Assembly: GCA_035371485.1 (NCBI GenBank)
Contig: DAOOWV010000025.1
Coordinates: 1 to 13,350, forward strand
Reading direction: 5' to 3'
Length of the DNA stretch: 13,350 nt
DNA from: DAOOWV01 sp035371485
GTDB lineage: Bacteria > Patescibacteriota > Dojkabacteria > JAFGLO01
Shown one piece after another: positions 1 through 10,202 of the stretch. Under the pieces are notes generated by a model. That model had not been told where the DNA came from. It saw only the letters and a list, made by a program, of their open reading frames with translations, and made no database searches. Each line of letters opens with the position of its first letter. Positions within the stretch are counted from its first letter, which is position 1. The translations under genes were made by a program, and so were the position numbers.

Positions 1-10
1 TTCCCGCCAT
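1..10 (-). CDS. Start of a gene leaving the window (partial)
   Basis: Only the first ten bases of a possible minus-strand gene are present: an ATG at 10-8 followed by GCG GGA. It is supported by a purine-rich AGGAAG ten bases upstream (complement of 18-23) and a strong minus-strand promoter at 68-96. The product cannot be identified. It would be transcribed divergently from the ATP-grasp gene. Confidence 0.3.
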
Positions 11-67
11 GAGCAATTCTTCCTGCAAAACTTCAAATCAGTAATAACCTAAACTTATGTGTCTCAT

Positions 68-96
68 ATTATATAACACATACTCTTTATTTTCAA
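68..96 (-). promoter_or_regulatory. Sigma70-type promoter, leftward
   Basis: On the minus strand a TTGAAA -35 box (complement of 91-96) and a perfect TATAAT -10 box (complement of 68-73) are separated by exactly 17 bases. It would start transcription near position 61, toward the partial gene at the left edge. It sits back to back with the plus-strand -10 box at 109-114. Confidence 0.6.
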
Positions 97-105
97 GTCA
101 TTTTC

Positions 106-114
106 TGGTATAAT
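106..114 (+). promoter_or_regulatory. Extended -10 promoter for the ATP-grasp gene
   Basis: The sequence TGGTATAAT is a TGn extended -10 followed by a perfect TATAAT at 109-114. No good -35 box lies 16-18 bases upstream, which is normal for extended -10 promoters. Transcription would start near 121, about 24 bases before the ATG at 145. Confidence 0.5.
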
Positions 115-144
115 ACACATGATATTCAATTATATTCCTTAAGA

Positions 145-1767
145 ATGGAACCAGAAAATAAATCTTTTTTCAAATCTGATATTTACTTTGGAACAAGTCT
201 TTATAGTCAATACCCATGCATAAAATATTACTGGAACAAAGAGGATAAAACCATTGCCCCAAAACTAAAAAAAATAACTACATATCTTCAGTCTCAATAC
301 AAAAATATCTTATCTGAAATTTCAATCAAAAACGGAGAAGCAACAATCATTTCACACTTTCCTATATTCTGGGAAATAGGCGATAAAGCAATAAAACAAT
401 TAATAAAGAAAAACAGCATTAAAGCCAGTGAAACACTTAAAAACAACTTAAAAAACATAATTGGAACAGCATCTGCAATCCCTATATTAGACGCTGCAAT
501 CGCTAAAGACTATCCAATAACCATTCAAAAAATAGGTAAAAACTATTATAAACACTTCGGATATGGAAAAGGGAGCCAATATATTCAATCCACTTCAAGT
601 AGTGTTGATTCCAAATTTGCCAAAAAATTTCAAAACGACAAAGCAATAACAAATGAAATTGCGGAATCTCTTCTTATTCCAGTTCCTAAATGGAAAATTG
701 TTAACACTGAAAAAGAATTAATTAAAGCTTATAGCAAATTCTCAAAGCATGATATTGTCATCAAACCCTACAATCTTACCAGAGGAGTGGGAGTATTTGT
801 TGGAATTAAAAATCTAAAAGATGCAATTGACAAATTTAATAATATCAAAAAGCTATATGAATTAAGAGGATATGATCAAAATGATCAAAAAATATTAATT
901 CAGGAAAGAGTATATGGAAACGATTACAGAATACTCTGTATTAATGGAAAACTTGAAATAGCCACACTCAGAACTCCTGCATATGTAATTGGAGATGGAA
1001 AATTATCAATACAGGAACTTATTGAAGTTGAAAATCAAAATCCAGCAAGAAACGAAAACAATCTTTTTCGCACATTAAAACCAATAATTATTGATAACAC
1101 TATGCTTGAAATGCTTGAAGATCAAAAGATTACCCTTCAAACAATACCAACAAAAGGAACCGTAGTACCAATTAGAAAAACCGCCAGCGTTAGTCAAGGT
1201 GGATTTACGGAAGACGTTACCTCTAAAGTCAACAATACCACACGTACCATGTGTGAACTTATAGCAAAACAGTTAAATGCCTTTACATTGGGAATTGATA
1301 TTATGTGCAAAGATATAACAAAACCGCTTAATAATAAAAATGGTTACTTAATTGAGGTGAACACTGCACCAGAAATGTATCTCAATATTTTTCCATATAA
1401 AGGCAGAAATCAAAAGGAAAAAGGTCTTACCTTTCTCAGAGCATTGTTGCCGCAAAAACCAAAACAAAGATGTTATTTTTGTACTTATTCAAATAGTGAC
1501 AATATTGATACATTATTAACAAAACCCACAGTTAGACATTATCTTACTAAGTCACCCATATGCATAATTAATAATAATGACGTATACGAAATCACCACAA
1601 GTCACAAAACTCACTCAGTAACCAAAATTAACAATGGTAACATAAAGCAAGTATATGAATTTGCAAAACTTAATAAAAGATTTGAATTAGTAATAATAAT
1701 TACCAATGATAAAAAAGGGCTACTAAATCAAAAGTTTAATCCCATCCTATCTGAAATAAGTTTATAA
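145..1767 (+). CDS. Cyanophycin-synthetase-like ATP-grasp ligase
   Basis: This 540-residue protein has a central ATP-grasp domain at about residues 137-435. It resembles the ATP-grasp part of cyanophycin synthetase and glutathione-synthase-like enzymes, which join an amino acid to a carboxylate through an acyl phosphate. Visible landmarks are FGYGKGSQYIQST (138-150), the ATP-binding lysine segment IVIKPYNLTRGVGVF (204-218), the ILIQERVYGNDYRIL block (250-264), the AYVIGDGKLSIQELIEVEN block (279-297), and the metal-binding end IEVNTAPEMYLNIFP (403-417). Cyanophycin synthetase is normally near 870 residues and carries a Mur-ligase domain after the ATP-grasp; here only about 100 unrelated residues follow, without a P-loop. 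It is therefore probably not a full cyanophycin synthetase, and the substrate is unknown. The start is the first ATG after the extended -10 box and has no Shine-Dalgarno sequence. No transmembrane segment or signal peptide is evident. Confidence 0.8.
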   Translation: MEPENKSFFKSDIYFGTSLYSQYPCIKYYWNKEDKTIAPKLKKITTYLQSQYKNILSEISIKNGEATIISHFPIFWEIGDKAIKQLIKKNSIKASETLKNNLKNIIGTASAIPILDAAIAKDYPITIQKIGKNYYKHFGYGKGSQYIQSTSSSVDSKFAKKFQNDKAITNEIAESLLIPVPKWKIVNTEKELIKAYSKFSKHDIVIKPYNLTRGVGVFVGIKNLKDAIDKFNNIKKLYELRGYDQNDQKILIQERVYGNDYRILCINGKLEIATLRTPAYVIGDGKLSIQELIEVENQNPARNENNLFRTLKPIIIDNTMLEMLEDQKITLQTIPTKGTVVPIRKTASVSQGGFTEDVTSKVNNTTRTMCELIAKQLNAFTLGIDIMCKDITKPLNNKNGYLIEVNTAPEMYLNIFPYKGRNQKEKGLTFLRALLPQKPKQRCYFCTYSNSDNIDTLLTKPTVRHYLTKSPICIINNNDVYEITTSHKTHSVTKINNGNIKQVYEFAKLNKRFELVIIITNDKKGLLNQKFNPILSEISL

Positions 1768-1826
1768 AAAGATTACTTTAACCCCACCCTAGCAGATACA
1801 GACCTGTATTGCCAAACTCACTTTTT

Positions 1827-2552
1827 CTATCTTCTAATATACATCCCAGTGCAAAACAAACCCATATAATTCACATCAATAATATTAGATTTTCCATATA
1901 ATTTATCATTAACAATATGTAAACCTATACTCGCAAGATGAACTCTTATCTGATGCCTAATGCCTCGCTGGATATATATTTCCAAAAACATATAGTTATT
2001 TTTCTTTCCACTAAAAGTAAAATATGTAATATACTTTGAATCTCTCCTACTTTTAACCACTTCCATTCGCCTTTTGGTCTTTCTACTGTGAATAATTTTA
2101 AAATTAATTCTATAAAACTCATTTGAACCAAAATTCACAAATTTATCAAACAAATTAAACTGGGAATATGATTTGTCTATAAATACTTCATCCAATGACT
2201 TTTCTGAAAAATCAACAACAAATCCTTGATAATTACTATCAGCCCTAGTCTCTACAACTGCTACATATTTTTTATATAGCTTACCATATTCTTGTAACCT
2301 TTTATAATTATTAAAAATATTGTTATTTCTACAAAAAACTAACAATCCACCTGTATCATTATCAAGTCTATATAATAACCCTCCTTCTCGCTCTCTATAT
2401 CCCATAACCGATTTTAACTCAGGGTAAATGTCAACCACCTGTTTTACAGCACAATCACTGTTATCATAATCATTTTTAAAGGTACTTGGCAAACCAAATG
2501 GTTTTGTGACAAAAATAAAATCATCAGTTATTTTCAATACTTTTATTTCCAT
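1827..2552 (-). CDS. RluA-family RNA pseudouridine synthase
   Basis: This 241-residue enzyme should isomerise uridine to pseudouridine in rRNA or tRNA. The family signature YRLDNDTGGLLVF (61-73) contains the catalytic aspartate D64 in the RLD motif. The second hallmark, RGIRHQIRVHLASIGLHIV (196-214) followed by NDKLYG, matches the usual GRTHQIRVHL...GHPIVGDxLYG block. The N-terminal KPFGLP (17-22) fits the family's KPxGLxxH segment. No S4 RNA-binding domain is present, so it is the short stand-alone form. The target base cannot be deduced. It converges on the ATP-grasp gene with a 59-base gap in which I see no convincing intrinsic terminator, and it starts divergently from the nitroreductase operon. 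No Shine-Dalgarno precedes the ATG. About 240 residues is a normal length for short members. Confidence 0.85.
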   Translation of the reverse strand: MEIKVLKITDDFIFVTKPFGLPSTFKNDYDNSDCAVKQVVDIYPELKSVMGYREREGGLLYRLDNDTGGLLVFCRNNNIFNNYKRLQEYGKLYKKYVAVVETRADSNYQGFVVDFSEKSLDEVFIDKSYSQFNLFDKFVNFGSNEFYRINFKIIHSRKTKRRMEVVKSRRDSKYITYFTFSGKKNNYMFLEIYIQRGIRHQIRVHLASIGLHIVNDKLYGKSNIIDVNYMGLFCTGMYIRR

Positions 2553-2603
2553 AATTTCTTATCTAAAAACTTCAACCTCAAGATCTGAGTTACGTATTCT
2601 TAA

Positions 2604-2632
2604 TTGAACTTTTTACAATTCTAACATATAAT
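2604..2632 (+). promoter_or_regulatory. Sigma70-type promoter of the nitroreductase operon
   Basis: TTGAAC at 2604-2609 and a perfect TATAAT at 2627-2632 are separated by 17 bases. Transcription should begin near 2639, giving a leader of about 25 bases before the ATG at 2664. Confidence 0.65.
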
Positions 2633-2663
2633 AAAAGTAATAACTAATCTATTAAGATTTCTC

Positions 2664-3170
2664 ATGTTAGATGTATTTAAATCAAGACATAGTACAAGGG
2701 AATATACTAATCAAGAGGTTGAAGATTCAAAGATTAAAGAAATCCTGGACGCATGTATGCTTGCTCCAAGCGCAAGAAACACCAAAGCATGGAAATTTAT
2801 AGTCGTTAAAGACCCACAAAAGATTGAGAAATTATCACAAATGAAAGAACATTCACTATTTGCAAAAAATGCAAAAGTAATAATCGTTGTGTGCTCAGAA
2901 GAATGGAAATATTGGATAGAAGATGCAAGTATAATTGGAGCCTACATTTATTTAGAAGCTACTAATCAGGGATTAGGAACTTGCTGGATACAAGTCAGAG
3001 AAACAGAAACTATGGATGGCAAATCTGCAGAAGAATACGTACGAAAAGTTCTAGACATTCCTAATAATATTAGAGTTCTATCATTTTTCTCTATTGGCTA
3101 CCCTTCATCAAAGCCCACAAAACACATTACAGATATCTCTGGAAAAATTAAAACAGAAACATGGAAATAA
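2664..3170 (+). CDS. Nitroreductase-family flavoprotein
   Basis: This 168-residue protein belongs to the FMN-dependent nitroreductase family, cytosolic enzymes that use NAD(P)H to reduce nitro compounds, quinones or other electrophiles. The N-terminal SRHSTREYT (7-15) is the phosphate-contacting arginine segment. APSARNTKAWKFIVV (34-48) matches the usual APSAxNxQPWxFIVV flavin-binding block. The segment AYIYLEATNQGLGTCWIQV is the typical helix and GLGTCWI turn, and the end contains IGYPSSKP, close to the family's GYP motif. The length suits the short single-domain subgroup, which acts as a dimer. The physiological substrate cannot be read from sequence. Its last ten bases overlap the start of the next gene, so translation of the two is probably coupled. 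The ATG has no Shine-Dalgarno sequence but is well placed after the 2604-2632 promoter. Confidence 0.85.
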   Translation: MLDVFKSRHSTREYTNQEVEDSKIKEILDACMLAPSARNTKAWKFIVVKDPQKIEKLSQMKEHSLFAKNAKVIIVVCSEEWKYWIEDASIIGAYIYLEATNQGLGTCWIQVRETETMDGKSAEEYVRKVLDIPNNIRVLSFFSIGYPSSKPTKHITDISGKIKTETWK

Positions 3171-3787
3171 ATACAAATATTGTACAACTTGAATTTGAAA
3201 AAATGCATCAAATACTCAATGATTATTCTATTATTGCAAGAAATAAAGGGCAAAAAATCGACATAAGCAATCTAAGTATCAATATGCTAAGGACTTCACT
3301 TATTGCTTATTTTACCTATAGAATACTAACAGATAGAAATAAAAATAGTGCTCGAATCTTTTGTACAAGTTTATTTTTCTTATCTGAGGAACAAGAAAAT
3401 AAATCGCAAGGGTTAATTCATACAATAATTCTGACAGGAATAAAAAAATCACACATTCCATTAAATAGACAAATTAATACAATAAGACAAATTAGTAAAT
3501 ATACAGCTGAAAACAAACAGAAAGATCCTCTTTTTCCATTAATAGTTGGAGCAACATTAGCCCTTCCAAATATTTCACAAAACCTAATGCAAAAGATTAA
3601 AGATATCGCGAAAATTAGTCAAAATAAAGACTTACATTTTTTAGAAGAATCAATCAAATCACTTATTATATGTCAATACACAAAAAAACTTAACGCCAAA
3701 CTTAGTGAAAATAGAATCAAAGAAGTAATTCCAGCTTATAAATGGAAATGGGCAAAAAAGCTTGTTTATATAATAAGTGATATATGA
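3161..3787 (+). CDS. Unknown 208-residue protein coupled to the nitroreductase
   Basis: I do not recognise this protein. It is basic and mostly helical by composition, with no signal peptide, clear membrane span, zinc motif or nucleotide-binding loop. Two moderately hydrophobic stretches occur near residues 42-55 (MLRTSLIAYFTYRI) and 124-138 (LFPLIVGATLALPNI). Its ATG at 3161 lies inside the end of the nitroreductase gene, with a ten-base overlap in another frame, so it almost certainly shares that mRNA. The final residues, ISDI, and the stop codon fall within a 7-base repeat array (3773-3800), so the natural C-terminus may have been altered by that repeat. A role linked to the nitroreductase is inference from position only. 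Confidence 0.6.
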   Translation: MEINTNIVQLEFEKMHQILNDYSIIARNKGQKIDISNLSINMLRTSLIAYFTYRILTDRNKNSARIFCTSLFFLSEEQENKSQGLIHTIILTGIKKSHIPLNRQINTIRQISKYTAENKQKDPLFPLIVGATLALPNISQNLMQKIKDIAKISQNKDLHFLEESIKSLIICQYTKKLNAKLSENRIKEVIPAYKWKWAKKLVYIISDI

Positions 3788-3866
3788 TAAGTGACATATG
3801 TGAAATTAATTTTCATTTAAAATAAAAACTCAAAACGACTTATCATTCATCACTTATCACTTAATA
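3773..3866. repeat. Opposed 7-base repeat arrays between convergent genes
   Basis: The left array has four heptamers: ATAAGTG, ATATATG, ATAAGTG, ACATATG (3773-3800). The right array reads CTTATCA, TTCATCA, CTTATCA, CTTAATA (3839-3866), the same family in the opposite orientation. Both arrays run into the ends of the flanking genes. The intervening 38 bases are AT-rich and show nothing else. Confidence 0.75.
3785..3859. terminator. Possible bidirectional terminator sharing both stop codons
   Basis: A perfect 10-base inverted repeat, TGATAAGTGA at 3785-3794 and its complement at 3850-3859, lies between two convergent genes. Each arm begins with the stop codon of its own gene. The loop is long (55 bases) and AT-rich with no strong U-run, so terminator activity is only a possibility. 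Confidence 0.35.
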
Positions 3867-4861
3867 ATAAATGGGTTCACTTCACCAATGTTTTCAACAC
3901 CCGCAAATATCATTGCAAATCTGTCAATACCTAACCCGATACCAGCCAATCTTTCATAGGGACATTTCTTTACTGCCCTTATAAACTCCATATCGTACGG
4001 ATGTAAACGTTCATGTTTTTCTTCACGATATTTTTTTTCCTGAACAAAATTCTGCTCAATCAAATTTGCATCTAATTGTTCTGAGTTTCCATTACCTATT
4101 TCCATGCCGTTGATATATAATTCAAATCTTTCTGCAATATTTGTGTTTATCTCTGATTTTTTACATAGTGGCGATATCTTAGCTGGAAAGTCCTTTATTA
4201 TAACTGGAGATAAACTATCTGTTAACTTATCTTCAATGAAATTTAGAAACAATTGATTAAATAACTGCTCCCAATTCGAATCATTTATATTTAGCCCTTT
4301 TGTTTTGCAAAATTCATGCATTTCACTATCATTTAGCAAAGATAACCACCCCCTGCCAATATGCTCTTTAAATAGTGATTCAATCGTATATTCACTCCAA
4401 TAACTATCAGAACAATCAATACAATTGAACTTAACTTTCTCCTCAAGAAGAAATGATTCAGTAAAGTCTATTAATTTCTTACAATCTTCAATAATGTCGT
4501 TATAATTTGCATCCGCTCTATACCATTCCAACATTAAAAACTCTGGATTATGCCTAGAACCACTGTCTTCAAGATTTCTAAAACTACTTCCAATTGAATA
4601 ACAATTTCCAATTCCCTGACTTATTATCTTTTTTAAAGCACTTTCAGGGGATGTAGAAAGATATAGTTGCATATTGTCTTTACTATTCCATGATGTTTTA
4701 AATGAATATAGTGTTGGTTCGAGAGGCAGAGCTTTGTTTAACACAGGTACTTGAATCTCGTGAAATCCTTGCACGTCAAAGAACGCACGTATAGCTTTAA
4801 TTACATATTCCCTAATGATTACAGGATATAATTTTGATTTGGAATTAATTATATTCTTCAT
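3857..4861 (-). CDS. epmA: EpmA/GenX-like lysyl-tRNA-synthetase paralogue
   Basis: This 334-residue protein is a class II aminoacyl-tRNA-synthetase catalytic core without the N-terminal anticodon-binding OB domain of LysRS. That matches EpmA (PoxA/GenX), which is about 325 residues and ligates (R)-beta-lysine or lysine to elongation factor P. Visible blocks are LYLSTSPESALKK (66-78), motif 2 SFRNLEDSGSRHNPEFLMLEWY split over 93-114 (arginine then the HNPEF segment that binds ATP and amino acid), FELYINGMEIGNGNSE (the GMEIxNG lysine pocket), and motif 3 GIGLGIDRFAMI (308-319). The end VNPFII resembles the VIPFPR end of LysRS. No EF-P gene and no EpmB-type lysine 2,3-aminomutase is present in this window, so the substrate is unproven; lysine itself or another protein target remains possible. 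It follows tRNA-Ala(CGC) by about 80 bases on the same strand and may share its transcript. The stop codon lies in a 7-base repeat. Confidence 0.8.
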   Translation of the reverse strand: MKNIINSKSKLYPVIIREYVIKAIRAFFDVQGFHEIQVPVLNKALPLEPTLYSFKTSWNSKDNMQLYLSTSPESALKKIISQGIGNCYSIGSSFRNLEDSGSRHNPEFLMLEWYRADANYNDIIEDCKKLIDFTESFLLEEKVKFNCIDCSDSYWSEYTIESLFKEHIGRGWLSLLNDSEMHEFCKTKGLNINDSNWEQLFNQLFLNFIEDKLTDSLSPVIIKDFPAKISPLCKKSEINTNIAERFELYINGMEIGNGNSEQLDANLIEQNFVQEKKYREEKHERLHPYDMEFIRAVKKCPYERLAGIGLGIDRFAMIFAGVENIGEVNPFIIK

Positions 4862-4940
4862 AATTACTTTTTTCTTTTAATTGCTTTACTCATAAATATA
4901 CGCACCACCCCTTGTGAAAACCCAAAAGATTAGCGAAGTA

Positions 4941-5015
4941 TGGACCTGACGGGAATCGAACCCGTGACCTCTCCAATGCGAATGGAGCATTCTAGCCAGA
5001 CTGAACTACAGGCCC
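4941..5015 (-). tRNA. tRNA-Ala (anticodon CGC)
   Basis: A complete 75-base cloverleaf on the minus strand. The acceptor GGGCCTG pairs with CAGGTCC and includes the G3:U70 wobble that identifies alanine tRNAs. The anticodon stem CTCCA/TGGAG holds the loop TTCGCAT, with anticodon CGC reading GCG. The T arm is ACGGG-TTCGAAT-CCCGT. The discriminator is A, and the 3' CCA is not encoded. Confidence 0.95.
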
Positions 5016-5024
5016 ACCACTGAA

Positions 5025-5053
5025 ATTTTAACACAAAAAACTTATAAATCCAA
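5025..5053 (-). promoter_or_regulatory. Promoter of tRNA-Ala(CGC)
   Basis: On the minus strand TTGGAT (complement of 5048-5053) and TAAAAT (complement of 5025-5030) are 17 bases apart. The -10 is preceded by TGT, making it an extended -10 (TGTTAAAAT), the same sequence as in the distal rRNA promoter. Transcription would start only a few bases before the tRNA. Confidence 0.55.
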
Positions 5054-5125
5054 TCACATTTCAATAAATAATAACTTTTTATTTAAATAGCAATTATTAA
5101 TATATTCTATTACAATAATATTAGG

Positions 5126-5134
5126 TGATATAAT
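5126..5134 (+). promoter_or_regulatory. Extended -10 promoter of the interrupted gene
   Basis: TGATATAAT is a TGn extended -10 with perfect TATAAT at 5129-5134 and no clear -35. It would give a start near 5141, about 30 bases before the ATG at 5172. Confidence 0.45.
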
Positions 5135-5171
5135 TTATTACATATCAAATTTATTCAATGTCAGTATATAT

Positions 5172-5657
5172 ATGGATACAGGAGATATAAAAGGAATTCA
5201 GGGTACAGGAATTCAAATACTAGATGATTATATTTATATCAATAATGAAGGATCGGGCATTTTAGCCAGATAATGTGCATTCAAATTTTTAGAAAGTTTA
5301 GCAAATAATGATTATTTTAGAGATGACAAAAATCAGGAAAATCAAAGAGATAATCTTAGTCCTAGAAAGCAGGCAACAGATAAATTAATTCTTTTAATAA
5401 GGCAATTTCTTAAAAATGATCCTCCAATTGCAATAGCAGTATTAAACGGTGGTAATAGAACAAAGTATGCTGATAGCTTAAAACAGATACCCACTCATAA
5501 AATACAATTTGTCGTGCCAATACCAGAATGGGTCATTGCTTATAATTATTATGAAAGAGATCCAAACAACCCTGAAAAAGTATCAAGCATTGGGGGGGGA
5601 AGAAAATACACTTCAATCCCAATACTGGTACTTGGTTTCATTTATAGAATAGCTTAA
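5172..5657 (+). pseudogene. Unknown gene interrupted by one in-frame TAA
   Basis: The frame from the ATG at 5172 to the TAA at 5655-5657 would encode 161 residues with a single stop, TAA at 5271-5273, between ...GSGILAR and CAFKFLESLANN.... Everything after that stop remains open for over 120 codons with protein-like composition, including QFVVPIPEWVIAYNYYERDP and SIPILVLGFIYRIA. There is no in-frame ATG after the stop, so the downstream part cannot easily be translated alone. An 8-G run (5590-5597) is read in frame. I do not recognise the family. The simplest reading is a recently inactivated gene or a sequencing error; readthrough of TAA is less likely. It converges on the radical SAM gene, with only eight bases between them. 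The single extended -10 upstream suggests it was independently transcribed. Confidence 0.6.
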
Positions 5658-5665
5658 TATTTTCC

Positions 5666-6556
5666 TTATTTTATACATAAACCACAACAAAATTCTGGTT
5701 CAGCACAATTAGTGACTAGTGAACAGTGACTAGGGATTAGATTATTACCAGCACTAATTCTCTTCAAATATTTCCGTATCATTTCTCCCTTATCATCTAT
5801 CATTTCACACAGAGGTTTTACTCCCTCGCAACACGAATATACTTTTCCATTGGACATTAGAGAAATTTGGTAACATCCAAGATCTTTTGGTGGAAACGTT
5901 TTTTTGTTATTCATTAGCCATTTTATCTGTTCTATCGTTAAGAATCCAAACTCATATCCAGCATTATTTACATTAGTAACTGGATGCTGATTTAAAAATG
6001 AAATATTTTTTCTCAATTGATAAGTAATGGGAATATCCCTTAATTCCTTTTCTACATACTTTTCAAATTCACCAATATCCTTGAAATTTTCTCTCCAAAC
6101 AAGACTAAAAACTTCAGTATGAAAAGATAACTTTTGGGCCTTTTTTATAAAATTGATACCTTTAATAAAATTACCCTTTCCTCTATTCATATCATGCCAT
6201 TTTTCGATTCCATCAACAGAAACTAATAGATTTACAGAATTAGGATATTTAATTTTACTTAATTTATCAACAGTCCCATTTGTAATGATCTGTACAAAAT
6301 AGCCTTGTTCACAAGACCAGTTTATTAGGTCTGTAGCATAATCGAGTAAAAAGAACTCACCACCACAGAAAGTTATTGTTTGTAAAGATATTCCACGAAT
6401 AGCAACAGCCTTTACATACTGTTCAATAAACTGTTTAATATGTTTGAAAGTTAGTAAATTGGGCGTCTTCTGAGTATAACAAAGTTTGCATGATAAATTA
6501 CAGATCTCAAGGGGTGAAATATATAAATGTTCTAAGTTTAAATTAATATTACTCAT
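5666..6556 (-). CDS. Radical SAM protein with a cysteine-rich C-terminus
   Basis: This 296-residue protein carries the radical SAM signature CxxxCxxC as CNLSCKLC (C19, C23, C26), which binds the 4Fe-4S cluster that cleaves S-adenosylmethionine. The glycine-rich TFCGGEFF (62-69) and LLVSVDGIEKW (110-120) are typical SAM-contacting strands. The C-terminal part holds nine cysteines (228, 242, 243, 250, 278, 284, 290, 291, 294), including CYQISLMSNGKVYSCCEG, which looks like a SPASM or twitch-type auxiliary cluster region found in enzymes that modify peptides or carbohydrates. No precursor peptide gene is recognisable nearby, so the substrate is unknown. It is not the EpmB type, which has a different cysteine motif and PLP site. 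Residues around 273-283 are encoded by a 7-base repeat array. It lies downstream of the rRNA terminator on the same strand with its own weak promoter. No Shine-Dalgarno is seen. Confidence 0.8.
   Translation of the reverse strand: MSNINLNLEHLYISPLEICNLSCKLCYTQKTPNLLTFKHIKQFIEQYVKAVAIRGISLQTITFCGGEFFLLDYATDLINWSCEQGYFVQIITNGTVDKLSKIKYPNSVNLLVSVDGIEKWHDMNRGKGNFIKGINFIKKAQKLSFHTEVFSLVWRENFKDIGEFEKYVEKELRDIPITYQLRKNISFLNQHPVTNVNNAGYEFGFLTIEQIKWLMNNKKTFPPKDLGCYQISLMSNGKVYSCCEGVKPLCEMIDDKGEMIRKYLKRISAGNNLIPSHCSLVTNCAEPEFCCGLCIK
5711..5738. repeat. 7-base repeat array inside the radical SAM gene
   Basis: Four heptamers in register: AGTGACT, AGTGAAC, AGTGACT, AGGGATT. On the coding strand they encode part of IPSHCSLVTN near the C-terminus without breaking the frame, since 28 bases plus flanking sequence are read through. 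C278 is encoded inside the array. Confidence 0.75.
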
Positions 6557-6582
6557 TATTTTTTACTAATTATTACTTGTAT

Positions 6583-6591
6583 ATTGTAACA
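6583..6591 (-). promoter_or_regulatory. Weak extended -10 promoter for the radical SAM gene
   Basis: On the minus strand TGTTACAAT is a TGn extended -10 (TACAAT, complement of 6583-6588) without an evident -35. It lies just after the rRNA terminator and about 30 bases before the ATG. Confidence 0.35.
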
Positions 6592-6615
6592 TATTGGGCT
6601 AGAAATCGTTTATAT

Positions 6616-6674
6616 AAAAAAAGTCCCGTTCCTACAATACCATTTCTGATACAGTAAGTTCGAGACTTTTTTTA
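6616..6674 (-). terminator. Intrinsic terminator of the 23S-5S operon
   Basis: Directly after 5S, the RNA reads AAAAAAAGUCUCG at one end and CGGGACUUUUUUU at the other, pairing over 13 positions with one U-G wobble. The inner part folds further into UAC/GUA and neighbouring pairs, closed by a GAAA tetraloop. The final U-run gives a classical rho-independent terminator. The A-run at the base suggests it could also work for plus-strand transcripts. Confidence 0.8.
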
Positions 6675-6676
6675 GT

Positions 6677-6792
6677 TCTGGCGATGACCTATTTTCCCAC
6701 GGATGTTGCATCCAAGTATCGTCGGCGCTAGAGCGTTTTACGACTCTGTTCGGGATGTAAAGAGGTAGTTCCACTCTGCTAGAATCACCAGA
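6677..6792 (-). rRNA. rrf: 5S ribosomal RNA
   Basis: A 116-base 5S rRNA, complete on the minus strand. The ends TCTGGTGAT and ATCGCCAGA pair as helix I. The loop C segment CATCCCGAAC and the GTGGGAAAATAGG segment near the 3' end are typical. It follows 23S after a 100-base spacer that contains a 7-base repeat array, and it is followed at once by the terminator. The ends are estimated from helix I pairing. Confidence 0.95.
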
Positions 6793-6834
6793 CAGTAAAC
6801 ATTTAATCAAAATACTTACTGTCTTGCGACTCTT

Positions 6835-6869
6835 AGTAACCAGTAACTGTTAATCAGTCACTGATCACT
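6835..6869. repeat. 7-base repeat array in the 23S-5S spacer
   Basis: Five degenerate heptamers in register: AGTAACC, AGTAACT, GTTAATC, AGTCACT, GATCACT. They sit between the 3' arm of the 23S processing stem and 5S, so they are transcribed with the operon and then removed during maturation. Confidence 0.65.
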
Positions 6870-6875
6870 AAAGTT

Positions 6876-6892
6876 CATAGCTTAATTGTAAG

Positions 6893-6904
<12 letters not shown>
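6876..6904 (-). other. 23S processing stem, 3' arm
   Basis: This segment pairs with 10142-10169 on the other side of 23S. The 28-29 bases match throughout, with two G-U wobbles and one bulged base, forming the kind of long helix cut by RNase III to release pre-23S. The estimated mature 3' end (6893) falls inside it. Confidence 0.8.
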
Positions 6905-10141
<3,237 letters not shown>

Positions 10142-10150
<9 letters not shown>

Positions 10151-10169
10151 CTCTCACAATTAAACTATG
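10142..10169 (-). other. 23S processing stem, 5' arm
   Basis: This is the partner of 6876-6904. Together they close 23S in a long helix that includes both predicted mature ends. Its presence without a 16S gene shows 23S is matured from its own precursor. Confidence 0.8.
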
Positions 10170-10202
10170 AGAGTTTTTACATTTTTTTACTCGCTATTCA
10201 AT

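Noticed and set aside
1946..2131. A 61-codon minus-strand frame
   Set aside because: It is an out-of-frame shadow within the pseudouridine synthase gene, whose motifs are clear in the other frame.
5271..5273. Reassigned stop codon (alternative genetic code)
   Set aside because: TAA ends other genes in the window, and TGA and TAG are also used as ordinary stops; one interrupted gene is not evidence for recoding.
5666..6556. The radical SAM protein as EpmB, partner of the EpmA-like ligase
   Set aside because: Lysine 2,3-aminomutases have a different cysteine motif and a PLP lysine; this protein has CNLSCKLC and a SPASM-like cysteine-rich end.
6610..6810. A 66-codon minus-strand frame
   Set aside because: It covers 5S rRNA and its terminator.
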